Below, piece by piece: positions 31,553-39,815 of a DNA stretch of 64,000 bases. The stretch's first letter is position 1, and the number at the start of each line of letters is the position of its first letter. The notes below the pieces were generated by a model. The model worked only from the letters and a program-made list of their open reading frames with translations, was not told the DNA's origin and did no database searches. Source of the stretch: Rhodanobacteraceae bacterium (GTDB lineage: Bacteria; Pseudomonadota; Gammaproteobacteria; Xanthomonadales; Rhodanobacteraceae). The stretch lies in assembly GCA_004299705.1 (NCBI GenBank), contig SCQS01000066.1, positions 1 to 64,000 on the forward strand. The letters are read 5' to 3'. The position numbers and the translations under genes are program-made.

Positions 31553-32074
31553 ATGATCGAAAAAACAACCCTACCCGCCTCGCCCGACCAGGAGACGCAT
31601 CGCTTCATCGTGCGCTGGGAAGTCGAGATGGACGCGGTATCGTCACAAGCCGCCGCTGCGGATGCGCTCGTGCAGATGCGCGATCCGGCATCCACAGCCA
31701 CGGCGTTCGATGTCGGTGACACCCGCACGGGGATGCGCGACCGGGTCGTCGTCGTTCAGGATGGCGTGTTCCCGAAGGCGCCGGACGGCAGCCTGACGCC
31801 CGTCGAAGTGTTCGAGCTGCTGCGCCAGAAAGGCGGCGTGACGCTCTCTGATTTCGTGGCAGCGCTCGCCAGAAAGCGCGACGAATACGACCTCGCGGCA
31901 GTGAAGGCCGCTGCCGAGGAATGCGTCAACATGGAAGGCGACCTTGAGATCGACGATAACGCGCTGACGAGCCGTAGCGAGGACGCGGAAGGATGCTACG
32001 TCATGGCTTGGAAGTGGGTCGGCGGTGACGAGATGGACCTGGACGGGAAAGCCGGCAACCAAGAACACGACTGA
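31553..32074 (+). CDS. hypothetical protein, 173 aa
   Basis: Acidic protein with HRFIVRWEVEMDAVSSQAAA, a form common in phage proteins that act on partner molecules, and a C-terminal YVMAWKWVGGDE. Not recognised. Confidence 0.55.
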   Translation: MIEKTTLPASPDQETHRFIVRWEVEMDAVSSQAAAADALVQMRDPASTATAFDVGDTRTGMRDRVVVVQDGVFPKAPDGSLTPVEVFELLRQKGGVTLSDFVAALARKRDEYDLAAVKAAAEECVNMEGDLEIDDNALTSRSEDAEGCYVMAWKWVGGDEMDLDGKAGNQEHD

Positions 32075-32095
32075 CCCCTGCAGACTTGCACAACC

Positions 32096-32124
32096 AACCC
32101 CGCCTGTTGACCGCAGGCGGGGTT
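32096..32124 (+). terminator. intrinsic terminator
   Basis: AACCCCGCCTG / CAGGCGGGGTT with a T-run. Confidence 0.85.
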
Positions 32125-32145
32125 TCATCGTCCTGCTCCACGTGA

Positions 32146-32232
32146 TGGGAACTCGGCGCAACACCAAGCGAGAGCGATGCAGCCTCCAACGATGGAACCC
32201 CGCAAGACTGCGGGTCGCAGCAGGAGAACGGA
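32146..32232 (+). promoter_or_regulatory. CGCAAC promoter/leader module
   Basis: CGCAACACC at 32157-32165, TGGGAA at -11 to -6; GAACC then CCCGC/GCGGG with another loop, then CAGGAG. 76 bases to the start. Confidence 0.8.
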
Positions 32233-32421
32233 ATGTCAACCGATGTGAAAAGGCAGCGCAGTGACGAGTCCGCGATGGACGAGATCACCAAGCTGATGAG
32301 CGGCACCGACTGGTCGCCGGACACACTCGACGAGATCGCAGGAATCGTGCGCGAAACTGGCCGCGAGATCACCGACACCCCGAGCCATGACTACCTGGAA
32401 GAACCGGGGGTGCAGTCGTGA
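32233..32421 (+). CDS. small acidic protein, 62 aa
   Basis: ATG 32233 after CAGGAG. Acidic and helical (DEITKLMSGTDWSPDTLDEI). Overlaps the next gene by 4 bases (GTGA). Confidence 0.55.
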   Translation: MSTDVKRQRSDESAMDEITKLMSGTDWSPDTLDEIAGIVRETGREITDTPSHDYLEEPGVQS

Positions 32422-32891
32422 TCGTCTTCAGAACACAAAGCCAGGACTGCGAGTGGGCCGAGATACCGGCATTGCTGGCGTGGGACCTGACGTGGGAGGA
32501 AATCGAGCGCCTGCGCAAGAGCGAAGCCATCCTCAAGAGCAACGGCTCCGACGAAATCGTGGCTCCCGCGCAATTCGAGTCGCTCGCTGTGGAAACGCAG
32601 GAACTCGCCAAGCTGTTCGAAGCGGCCGGTGAACCAGAAGTCATCCGCACCACCGGCAAGGTGGTCAAGGTCGCGCGCCAGTACAAGCTGCGCGATGCCA
32701 TCGGTGAGCTCAACCTCAACGTGGATCACACGCAGGTTCACGTCGCCAAAGATCTCGGTGTATGGATCTCTGGCACCGTGAAGGCAAGGGACGGCGCCGA
32801 ACGTTTCACAGACGTCGTCGTCACCAGCGAGCCGATGCCCGTCGAGAAGCTGGCAGAACTGGCCGGCTTCAAGGCGAAGCAAGCCGCGTAA
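32418..32891 (+). CDS. hypothetical protein, 157 aa
   Basis: GTG overlaps the previous stop. Contains AWDLTWEEIERLRKSEAIL and two beta-type stretches. Translated by coupling; no family recognised. Confidence 0.55.
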   Translation: MIVFRTQSQDCEWAEIPALLAWDLTWEEIERLRKSEAILKSNGSDEIVAPAQFESLAVETQELAKLFEAAGEPEVIRTTGKVVKVARQYKLRDAIGELNLNVDHTQVHVAKDLGVWISGTVKARDGAERFTDVVVTSEPMPVEKLAELAGFKAKQAA

Positions 32892-32896
32892 ACACG

Positions 32897-32921
32897 AAGA
32901 CCCCTCCATTGGAGGGGTCTT
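32897..32921 (+). terminator. intrinsic terminator
   Basis: AAGACCCCTCC / GGAGGGGTCTT, 11-bp perfect arms, T-rich end. Confidence 0.9.
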
Positions 32922-32940
32922 TACTTTGTCATCATTACCA

Positions 32941-33225
32941 TCAGCCGTGCTTCCGGCGAGGTTTGCGTTCGGGGCGAACCCGGCCACCGCGGAGCGGGAG
33001 GCAGAGCTGGACGGAGCTCGCGACCAGGCGGTCGGGAAGTCCATCTTCGCGCCAGTGCACGGGCCGGAGCTCACGGCGGGCAACCAGTGAGTTGGCCGTG
33101 GTGCACGCGACGCGCTCGCCTGTCACGCCCTCGTAGAAGCCACCGCGCAGGACAAGGCGACCTCGCCCCGCAAGCTCGACTGCCGCGCTCTGGATGCTGG
33201 TGAGTTTGGGCATGGGTTCTCTCAC
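32941..33225 (-). CDS. hypothetical protein, 94 aa
   Basis: GTG 33225 overlaps the preceding stop (GTGA); an ATG at 33213 with GAGAG upstream is the alternative. Basic C-terminus (RVRPERKPRRKHG). Contains YEGVTGERVACTTANSLVAR. Unknown. Confidence 0.5.
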   Translation of the reverse strand: MREPMPKLTSIQSAAVELAGRGRLVLRGGFYEGVTGERVACTTANSLVARRELRPVHWREDGLPDRLVASSVQLCLPLRGGRVRPERKPRRKHG

Positions 33226-33629
33226 GCCACAGCTTTCGCAGCCGCCGCGGCACCGGCGCCTGTCAACGCCGCGAACGCCTCCGCCTGCTCGAGCTGGGCT
33301 TCAGCCTCGATCAGCGTGCGCCGGTCGTGCAGCGCCGCCACCGCGAAGCAACACGCGCTGGCCGCACAACGCGCAGCGAGGCGGCCAAACTCATTGGGCA
33401 CCGGCGTTTCAGACGCGGACTTGAGCGTGCCGGCCGACATCAGCAGCGCATCGGCCGCCGAAACCGGCTCGAAACCGACCACCGCTTCACTGGCCGTGAT
33501 CGCCCAGGCTGCAGCTTCCGCGACACCGTTGGCGACCGCCGCGGCTACCGGAGCGTTCTCGAGAAGACGGGTGATGATTACCTTGGAACGCGCAACGATG
33601 TTCTCGGCGCGATGATGGGTCGTAGCCAT
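33222..33629 (-). CDS. Ala-rich hypothetical protein, 135 aa
   Basis: ATG 33629 after GGAGG. Strongly Ala-rich helices (NGVAEAAAWAITASEAVVG; AAAAKAVA at the end). Coupled to the next gene. No family recognised. Confidence 0.55.
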   Translation of the reverse strand: MATTHHRAENIVARSKVIITRLLENAPVAAAVANGVAEAAAWAITASEAVVGFEPVSAADALLMSAGTLKSASETPVPNEFGRLAARCAASACCFAVAALHDRRTLIEAEAQLEQAEAFAALTGAGAAAAAKAVA

Positions 33630-33718
33630 TGTTGTTTCCTCCACATACGTCAGGCGAAGGCCTGGTTTCAGGGAGGGAAGGCACGGCACGGAGGTATTAG
33701 TGTTGCGAGAGATGCCCA
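33630..33718 (-). promoter_or_regulatory. CGCAAC promoter/leader module
   Basis: CGCAACAC at 33707-33700 on the minus strand, TGGGCA at -11 to -6; GAAACC then CAGGC/GCCTG, then GGAGG. 78 bases to the start. Confidence 0.72.
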
Positions 33719-33807
33719 CCGGCGACACGCTATCTCGCCGTTTTCAGAGAGCCCAGCTCTGCCACGCTTCGATAGCGCTCGTGCCGGTACGCGGCAACGG
33801 GTCGGTC

Positions 33808-34638
33808 TCAAGAGAATAGGAGACGTTTCAACCCAAAGTAGATCGCAGAGCAGATCAGCAAGACGCCGAATAAAATTAGGAGCCCCGCGACCAACAGGGA
33901 CGGGAGCACGTCCCAAATGCTCACTATCTCAGCCCAGTGCCGGTGTGCCCACTCGATCAGAATGGCCGCAGCTACCAAGACACCGCCGCCAACGACCCTC
34001 CTTGGCTTCGAGAATACGTGCTCCCACAGAGACGGCACAATTATTTTTAGCGCGCGCCAAGCGAGACAGGCGATTTTTTCCGCACAGCGCATCGCCACGG
34101 TGCCGGTTCGGCTTAACCATGTCTTCCGATCGCTTGAACTCAAGGGGAGCACCGCCCCGGAAATCGTCGGCACATCGAACCCCGCAAGACCAGTAGAAAC
34201 CGAGCCATTCGCTACCCCAAGCTCCATCAGGCGTCGGAACTCAAGGCCAACGTCAGCGATTACGGGAGCCACCACCGCCGCCGCGCCACAATCCTTATAG
34301 CGGCGTAACAAGGCTGCGGTGCTCCTAAGATCTGACGCAACCCGGCCTTTATCTTCTGTAGCCACCCCGTGGAACTTGGAAAGGGCATATTCAGATTTTT
34401 GACCGCCGCGGTGCTTTGGCTGCAGTACCGAACCATTCGCAGTTGGTTCGCTAATGCCAGGAATCGAGCCATCATCGCCACTCTCTATACACGCCGCGAT
34501 GCGAATGGAAAGGCAAATATCCGCGACTCGCCACGCCGACGTCGCCAACACATGACCAACACTGACGTCATCGTTGTAAGAGCACAGCGAATCGGCGATC
34601 TCATCCAAAACTTGTGCGTCACGAACAAACTGATTCAT
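33808..34638 (-). CDS. hypothetical protein with two C-terminal membrane segments, 276 aa
   Basis: Soluble N-terminal ~180 residues (MNQFVRDAQVLDEIADSL), then hydrophobic segments VVGGGVLVAAAILIEW and LPSLLVAGLLILFGVLLI. ATG 34638 after AGGAG. Unknown; the layout suits a membrane-anchored sensor or effector. Confidence 0.55.
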   Translation of the reverse strand: MNQFVRDAQVLDEIADSLCSYNDDVSVGHVLATSAWRVADICLSIRIAACIESGDDGSIPGISEPTANGSVLQPKHRGGQKSEYALSKFHGVATEDKGRVASDLRSTAALLRRYKDCGAAAVVAPVIADVGLEFRRLMELGVANGSVSTGLAGFDVPTISGAVLPLSSSDRKTWLSRTGTVAMRCAEKIACLAWRALKIIVPSLWEHVFSKPRRVVGGGVLVAAAILIEWAHRHWAEIVSIWDVLPSLLVAGLLILFGVLLICSAIYFGLKRLLFS

Positions 34639-34669
34639 CTTCAACTCCTAGAGAATGATGGTGACGCGC

Positions 34670-35029
34670 TTAGCGTGATGCAGTGGCGTGTTTTGGATTG
34701 GCGCCACCTCGCGATTTGCCTTCAGACACTCGACCCACATGCCACGCCAACGCGTCATCCGGCGAACCAAGCCATCCCGTCACACGCCGGCGCAAGATCA
34801 TCGCTCCCGCCTGCCGCCATGTGATCTGGATGGCGCCGGCCGCAACGGCCGTACGCCGCATGGCAAGGCAAATGTCGTAGTGCGAATCGTGCTCGGGTGG
34901 GTGCTGATGCCAGCGCCGGCGCACACCGATGCGCGCAGCCATCTCGTGCAGCTCGGCATCCGTATCCGCGATCATGTGGCACATGACCATCTGGCGGTAC
35001 TTCGCACGCATGTCGTCGACGTAGACCAT
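34670..35029 (-). CDS. DUF4031 family protein
   Basis: 119 residues. The start MVYVDDMRAKYRQMVMCHM and later AARIGVRRRWHQ, HYDICLAMR and AVAAGAIQITW fit the DUF4031 family, common on phages and plasmids; its activity is unknown to me. ATG 35029, 7 bases after the previous stop; end of an operon of small membrane proteins. Confidence 0.7.
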   Translation of the reverse strand: MVYVDDMRAKYRQMVMCHMIADTDAELHEMAARIGVRRRWHQHPPEHDSHYDICLAMRRTAVAAGAIQITWRQAGAMILRRRVTGWLGSPDDALAWHVGRVSEGKSRGGANPKHATASR

Positions 35030-35035
35030 GAGCGA

Positions 35036-35641
35036 TTACTTGGCATCCTCAGGCGGACCGCTGCGCAGTGCCGCGTCGACCTCCGCGTCGCGCTGCCGAT
35101 GTCTCGCTGCAAGGAGTTCGCTGTTCGTTGCCGGCGCGCTTCCCAACTTACGCCGCGGCCCCCGCTCATCGAGCGTGGGGTTGTATACGAGGACCCTACG
35201 TGCCCCGCGCGTGATGTTCCCATATTGCGCAAACCAGACCTTTGCAATGCGCCACCGTTCCGGACGAACCTTGAGCCACGCCAACAGATCGCTCTTTTCG
35301 TAGCGCGAGAGTGGTGCGCGGCTGGCGATGGAGCTGATGAAGAAGTAGAGGCACACAAAACCAGCCAAAGCGCAGTTAACGAGGGTGAACACGTGCGCCG
35401 CTGGTTCGCCGCCGGTGGTCACGGTGCTTAGGGCGTGCTCAAACGCGACGTAAGCGCCACCGGCAGAGACGCCAAACAGGAGCGTCAGCGATCCCGTGAC
35501 GGCCGCGGTGTATAGCGCGCAATCGCTCCCGAACTTGGGGTCATACTCGTCCACGGGCACCGTGCCGACGATGTAGCGTACGCAAGTGATGAGCTTGCCA
35601 AGCGCCGTTTGCTGGTCGTGTCTCTGTTCCGCTGCAGTCAT
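35036..35641 (-). CDS. membrane protein, 201 aa
   Basis: Two hydrophobic segments (LYTAAVTGSLTLLFGVSAGG and FTLVNCALAGFVCLYFFI), then a basic C-terminal domain. ATG 35641 has AAGGA upstream; GTG 35656 is an alternative. Function unknown. Confidence 0.55.
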   Translation of the reverse strand: MTAAEQRHDQQTALGKLITCVRYIVGTVPVDEYDPKFGSDCALYTAAVTGSLTLLFGVSAGGAYVAFEHALSTVTTGGEPAAHVFTLVNCALAGFVCLYFFISSIASRAPLSRYEKSDLLAWLKVRPERWRIAKVWFAQYGNITRGARRVLVYNPTLDERGPRRKLGSAPATNSELLAARHRQRDAEVDAALRSGPPEDAK

Positions 35642-35699
35642 GGGGTAGTCCTTCACAAGATGAATGGTTTTTTACTCGTGCCGTTGCAGTAGGCAACAA

Positions 35700-36221
35700 T
35701 CAGGCACCGACGCTCTTCGCACCAGCTCCATCGCCGCCGCAGCCAGTGTCGTTACGCGAGTTGGCGTAGGCGCCTGTAAAGAACTCCAATGCCTGCCCGT
35801 CACCATCTTTTGCACCGGCAGCAACCGCCGCGCGAGCGCGCTCATCGCGACGACACGTCACTTCATGCCGCAAGGCGGCGGCTTCGGTCGTCAGCAGGGT
35901 ATGGCCTGTAGCCAGGTATTTGCCGACCGCCACGACAAGATCAGGCTCGCCTTCGATCGCGGCCTTCAACTCGGCAAGGTCGCCAAGACCAAGCTCGCGA
36001 ACAAAGCCTTCTCCGTCGGCCCACATGACCGTCAATACGAAAACCGTGGCCGCAGCGGCAGTAGCGACGGCACCGAAGACGGTATCGGGGGCATGCAGCA
36101 CGCGCATGCCCAGCAGAAACGTGGCGCATACGAGCGGCAGCGCCAGCCCGGCGCACGCAAACTGCGCGGGTCTCGCTGCCCGCATCACAGGGGAACCAAG
36201 AACGGGAATGTGTCGGCTCAT
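35700..36221 (-). CDS. membrane protein, 173 aa
   Basis: ATG overlaps the preceding stop (ATGA). Hydrophobic pair LALPLVCATFLLGMRVL and VFGAVATAAAATVFVLTVMW, then a helical domain. No family recognised. Confidence 0.5.
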   Translation of the reverse strand: MSRHIPVLGSPVMRAARPAQFACAGLALPLVCATFLLGMRVLHAPDTVFGAVATAAAATVFVLTVMWADGEGFVRELGLGDLAELKAAIEGEPDLVVAVGKYLATGHTLLTTEAAALRHEVTCRRDERARAAVAAGAKDGDGQALEFFTGAYANSRNDTGCGGDGAGAKSVGA

Positions 36222-36508
36222 GAGCTTGCTCCACTGACCGCGCCATCCGTTTCGAGACGATGCGCGCCATCACAGGAGTACCGGCTCACCTGCTCGGCAA
36301 GCGCGTCGCGGATGATGCGTCGGTGTTCGGGGTTCATTTCGGCGATGCTTGAGTCAGGAATCCGTCTCAGAATCCCCTCCGCGGTGTTGACGGCGGAGAG
36401 CATCGAAGGCAAGCGTTCGCTGTCGGGAAGTTCCTCGAGGACCGCCAGCATGTCGCCAAGGCTCACGTCAGCCGTCGCTTCGGTTTCGACCCAGACTTTA
36501 ACCTTCAT
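36218..36508 (-). CDS. hypothetical protein, 96 aa
   Basis: ATG 36508 after GGAGG; MKVKVWVETEATADVSLGDM resembles small regulator-like phage proteins. Helical remainder. Unknown. Confidence 0.5.
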   Translation of the reverse strand: MKVKVWVETEATADVSLGDMLAVLEELPDSERLPSMLSAVNTAEGILRRIPDSSIAEMNPEHRRIIRDALAEQVSRYSCDGAHRLETDGAVSGASS

Positions 36509-36657
36509 CGGTAGCAACCTCCGTTTTCGTCAATCGCGCTGACCATCATCTGCATTCCTTCGATCATCTATACCAAGCCGGCGCGGGTTTCCGCCGCAGG
36601 CCGGGACGTGTCGCCGTAGTAACGGTCGATCGCTTTTTGCACTTCCTCTTTTGTCAC
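36505..36657 (-). CDS. small protein interrupted by an in-frame TAG
   Basis: GTG 36657 overlaps the preceding stop (GTGA). The first 29 codons (to 36568) start MTKEEVQKAIDRYYGDTSR and resemble a known phage/plasmid small-protein pattern with G-D-T-S-R. TAG at 36570-36568 then ends it, but the same frame continues (MIEGMQMMVSAIDENGGCYR) to a TGA overlapping the next gene (ATGA). In related proteins as I remember them the chain runs on past this point. So it is a truncated gene, or a readthrough product of 50 residues. No tRNA with anticodon CTA is in the array. Confidence 0.5.
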
Positions 36658-37106
36658 GTCCCAGATCGCTTGACGAGCGCCTCGATACCAGCCAGCTTCT
36701 CGGCTCGCCGGTCAGCCCCGTCAACCTCTTTGACCAGCGCGATCAGCGCCGCGGCGTCGCACTCGTTGAGCGTCCCTACGTTCTGTTCGAGCTTCGACCG
36801 TACCGACGCAAATCTTGGGTCAACCGCGTGGCTCACCAGAATTTCATAGATCGCATCGAGCTGCTCCGTGGTTGCCGGCCTACGCCCAAGCTGCCAGCTC
36901 CTTACCTCATCGCCATGCTTGACGGCGGTGATGAAGGCGACTCCGACACACAGGGCTCCCGCAACGCCGAGAATCCCAGCAAGTTCGCTGTCGCGACCGA
37001 CGGAGAGACAGAAAAAGACCACGGCGAGCACCCCGCTGATGGTGATTATCAACGTGTACAGCCTCGCCTTTGCCCCGCCATCGAGTTCCCACTTGATTTC
37101 ATCCAC
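36654..37106 (-). CDS. membrane protein, 150 aa
   Basis: GTG 37106 after GGAGG. Two hydrophobic segments (LYTLIITISGVLAVVFFCL, AGILGVAGALCVGVAFI), then a helical domain. Unknown function. Confidence 0.5.
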   Translation of the reverse strand: MDEIKWELDGGAKARLYTLIITISGVLAVVFFCLSVGRDSELAGILGVAGALCVGVAFITAVKHGDEVRSWQLGRRPATTEQLDAIYEILVSHAVDPRFASVRSKLEQNVGTLNECDAAALIALVKEVDGADRRAEKLAGIEALVKRSGT

Positions 37107-37141
37107 GTGACATTCCTCCAAACGGTCAGACAACCAGCGGA

Positions 37142-37411
37142 TCAACACTCGAACCGCGCAACAAACCGCACCGGCGCTTCCGCTCCAAGCTCCATCGCCA
37201 TGCGCTCCGCCGCCTGATGCACAATGCCGGCATCGGTGTAGCCTGCGCGGTAATGGAAAGAGCAGTAGCAGAACGGACGTTCATCAATGGCCAGGTTGAG
37301 GACCATCACCTCGGCATCGCCGTAGGCTGTGTTTTCGACCCACACGGAAACGCCGACGCGCGCCTGCTCACTCGCTGGAGAACCGCCGTCACTCGTGCCT
37401 GGTTCGTTCAC
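37142..37411 (-). CDS. hypothetical protein, 89 aa
   Basis: GTG 37411. Contains RVGVSVWVENTAYGDAEV and CYCSFHYRAGYTDAG. Weak ribosome site. It sits between a 59-residue membrane protein and the next membrane gene. Unknown. Confidence 0.5.
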   Translation of the reverse strand: MNEPGTSDGGSPASEQARVGVSVWVENTAYGDAEVMVLNLAIDERPFCYCSFHYRAGYTDAGIVHQAAERMAMELGAEAPVRFVARFEC

Positions 37412-37427
37412 TCTGGTACTCGCAGCC

Positions 37428-37607
37428 TCAAATCCGCGCGCGACGTACGCGATAGCGCTTGAAGAAAATCACGTGCGCCAAGGCAACCAGTCCCAGGGCG
37501 AGTACACCGACCGCGATGGTCGCCGGCATTCCGATCTGTCTCGACAAGCCCCAGACGAGGCGGTAAATCAGGCCGTGAATGATTGAGGATTCGATCATGT
37601 GGTACAT
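37428..37607 (-). CDS. small membrane protein, 59 aa
   Basis: MYHMIESSIIHGLIYRLVWG, then hydrophobic AVGVLALGLVALAHVIFF, then KRYRVRRARI. One membrane segment with basic tail. GGAG lies about 11 bases before the ATG. First gene of the operon started by the promoter at 37659. Confidence 0.6.
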   Translation of the reverse strand: MYHMIESSIIHGLIYRLVWGLSRQIGMPATIAVGVLALGLVALAHVIFFKRYRVRRARI

Positions 37608-37658
37608 GGGCAGGACGACTCCACCTATTGACGGGCCCTGAACGCTGGCCTTTCCGTC

Positions 37659-37686
37659 ATTTTACCACCCGTATTGACGGTTACGT
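37659..37686 (-). promoter_or_regulatory. promoter of the small-membrane-protein operon
   Basis: Minus strand: GTAACCGTCAATACGG, then TAAAAT (37664-37659). A half-site of the operator palindrome lies over the -35 region, similar to the dnaB promoter. Confidence 0.45.
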
Positions 37687-37726
37687 TCTGGGCCGCGCCT
37701 AGGCAGTGGAATCGACCAGAGCGTGC

Positions 37727-37978
37727 CTACTCCCGGCTCACCAGCCCTTCTTCATCAAGGATCCGGGCGGCCTGCGGGATTTGCGCCAGCCAGTCACGGC
37801 CAACCCGGTCGATCGCCTCGGCCATGGTGTAATCCGTGTCGCGCAGCCAATCCGGGCGGTTCAGGACCAGCGCGGCGGCCAGCTTCTCACCCGTCGACAG
37901 TACGTCGAATCCGCCCTTGGCAGCATCGCGCGACTTGATGAGGATGTCATTCAGCGGGTATGGGTACTTCGCAGCCAT
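37727..37978 (-). CDS. hypothetical protein, 83 aa
   Basis: MAAKYPYPLNDILIKSRDAA, then LVLNRPDWLRDTDYTMAEAI. ATG 37978 after GAGGA. Acidic and soluble. Unknown. Confidence 0.55.
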   Translation of the reverse strand: MAAKYPYPLNDILIKSRDAAKGGFDVLSTGEKLAAALVLNRPDWLRDTDYTMAEAIDRVGRDWLAQIPQAARILDEEGLVSRE

Positions 37979-38105
37979 CGTTGTCCTCGCTGTCAACTGC
38001 CTTCTATCACGCGCTCCCTACTGTAATTGTTGCCTTGCCTCTGGCTGCGCAAATCCAGCCTCGAACCTCGCGCGCAGCTCTGGCGTTGCGTCGGCGAAAT
38101 GGATG

Positions 38106-38816
38106 TCAGGACTTTGAATAGCCCACCACGTGAGGAACCGGCGCGTTGCACGCGTCGGCCTGTTCTTGCGAGGGCGCCGTAACAAGTCCGTCGCGCGCGA
38201 GCGCAGTGAAACAATTTCGAGACGCGATGGCGTGAGGCGAAAGCAGGTCCCATCTGGCTCGGGCAGAGCCTGCCAGACTTGTCGGCGCAATCAGCGCGAT
38301 CGGGACATGTGTCAGCAGTTTCACGCCAATGGGTTCAGCCACCCAGTCCGCGCGCTGCATGGCTCGAAGCGAAACGAGCACCTGGCTCACGCGTTCCTTC
38401 GTGACGCAACCGCGAGCCTGGAGAGCCTGATACGTCACGGCAGCAAGAAACGCCGGTGTGGAGTGGTCGTAGATGTTCGCGCGATTCCAAGTTGGCGCGG
38501 TGGCGTACGTCGAGTAGAAGCCATCCGCGGCAGCAACCGCCCTGGGACAGGGCTCCGACTTCGGAGAAGAGGAGGCGACCGCCTGATGCACGGGGCCGTA
38601 TGCGGCGATCGCGGCGTTCAAGAAGCGGGCATCTTGAGAAATAAGGCCGAGTTGCCCGTAGGTCACCGCGCCCGCGGCGCCCAGGAACACCACAGCCAGT
38701 CCACTCGCGACAAGGCCGAATTTCAAGCGGCGAGATGGTGCCTTCCGCCCCCGCCTCAACTGGTACACGAACAGCGCGAGGCATGCGAGGAAGAGCAGCA
38801 GTGCGATGTAGAACAT
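38106..38816 (-). CDS. membrane-anchored hypothetical protein, 236 aa
   Basis: Two N-terminal hydrophobic segments (FYIALLLFLACLALFVYQL, FGLVASGLAVVFLGAAG), then a Cys-containing, probably periplasmic domain. ATG 38816 after GGAG; a TAGTAT -10 with upstream GTAACCC lies just before. After the stop, another frame stays open to 38018 and reads protein-like (PDIHFADATPELRARFEAGF) without its own start. Confidence 0.5.
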   Translation of the reverse strand: MFYIALLLFLACLALFVYQLRRGRKAPSRRLKFGLVASGLAVVFLGAAGAVTYGQLGLISQDARFLNAAIAAYGPVHQAVASSSPKSEPCPRAVAAADGFYSTYATAPTWNRANIYDHSTPAFLAAVTYQALQARGCVTKERVSQVLVSLRAMQRADWVAEPIGVKLLTHVPIALIAPTSLAGSARARWDLLSPHAIASRNCFTALARDGLVTAPSQEQADACNAPVPHVVGYSKS

Positions 38817-38838
38817 GGTGCACTCCATTGATTCGATA

Positions 38839-39567
38839 CTATGCAGCAGGGTTACCAGGCAGCGGCGAACCAAATCGCAGCTTGTTCTTTGCTTCCTGCT
38901 TGGCGCGGATCTTGGCCATGACATCGGGCCTCGTGATGCGCTCCAGTTCGGCCCATCCATCGGCCTCCATGTCCAGTCCGGCCACCGAGCAATAAGCGGC
39001 AAGTGTCGCCATCACCCCGCCTACCTCCTGCGGGGGATCGCCAACGGGTCGATTCCAGACGTACTCAATCAGCGTCGGGATGCGTGTCGGGTCGTAACCC
39101 TTGGACTGCAACAGTTCCAGCACTTCCTCGACCAAACGATCGCCGCGCTCGGTCATGTTGGTGTAGAGGGGCGGCGCGAAGCACTTGTCCAACCAGTGCG
39201 CCACGCGGGACTGAAAACTCTTCCTGGGCGACGGCGAGTTGCCGCCCTCCGCCTGCCTGCGGGATCGAGTCTCGCTATCAACACCATTCCGCCGCGCGGA
39301 CACGGCTACGGCAAACATGGTCAACGCATCAGCCAGACCAAGGAGCACGCCGAGCCAGCCGCCGAATCGGAACGCGACCGCAACCAGACCATTGAGGGCA
39401 TCAACACCGTTGACGACCTTTCCGTTGTAGCCGCTGATCGGCACCGCGAACACGACAAGCGCGATGCCAAAGGCGATCACCAGAGCCGGACGAAGCCAAG
39501 ACAGCCGGTGGCGCGGGCGCGCACCCGCTGCAGCCTCCGTGCTTTCACCTTTCACTTTCATGCTCAC
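38839..39567 (-). CDS. MazG-like domain fused to a membrane anchor, 242 aa
   Basis: N-terminal two hydrophobic segments (ALVIAFGIALVVFAVPI, WLGVLLGLADALTMFAVAV), then a C-terminal all-alpha region resembling MazG-type nucleotide pyrophosphohydrolases: ERGDRLVEEVLELLQSKGYD and PPQEVGGVMATLAAYC. Such enzymes hydrolyse NTPs or dNTPs, but the membrane fusion is unusual. GTG 39567 overlaps the preceding stop. Confidence 0.55.
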   Translation of the reverse strand: MSMKVKGESTEAAAGARPRHRLSWLRPALVIAFGIALVVFAVPISGYNGKVVNGVDALNGLVAVAFRFGGWLGVLLGLADALTMFAVAVSARRNGVDSETRSRRQAEGGNSPSPRKSFQSRVAHWLDKCFAPPLYTNMTERGDRLVEEVLELLQSKGYDPTRIPTLIEYVWNRPVGDPPQEVGGVMATLAAYCSVAGLDMEADGWAELERITRPDVMAKIRAKQEAKNKLRFGSPLPGNPAA

Positions 39568-39806
39568 AGCCCCCTTTCATGGTTGATCTTACTGCGCCAC
39601 TTCCCGGGCACGGGCTGTGGAACAATCCCGTTCCCGTGCAGCACGTCCCACTCCGTCACCAACCGTTGGTCCGCCTCGTCCACAAAATCGCCGCCCTGCG
39701 TCAGGGCGGAAACCGCAATCGCAGCCAGCACCGCCTTGGGGCATTCGCGGTACAGGGCCTCGGCAAGGGCCTGCTGGTAGCAGTTGGTGGACTTGAGCCC
39801 TCTCAC
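39564..39806 (-). CDS. hypothetical protein, 80 aa
   Basis: GTG 39806 after GAGAGG. Reads YQQALAEALYRECPKAVLAA and ADQRLVTEWDVLHG. Small and soluble; coupled to the MazG-like gene. Confidence 0.5.
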   Translation of the reverse strand: MRGLKSTNCYQQALAEALYRECPKAVLAAIAVSALTQGGDFVDEADQRLVTEWDVLHGNGIVPQPVPGKWRSKINHERGL

Positions 39807-39815
39807 GCTGACCTC

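Noticed and set aside
36568-36570. Suppressor tRNA for the TAG at 36568 within the array
   Set aside because: All 35 anticodons were read; none is CTA. The Tyr tRNA has GTA.
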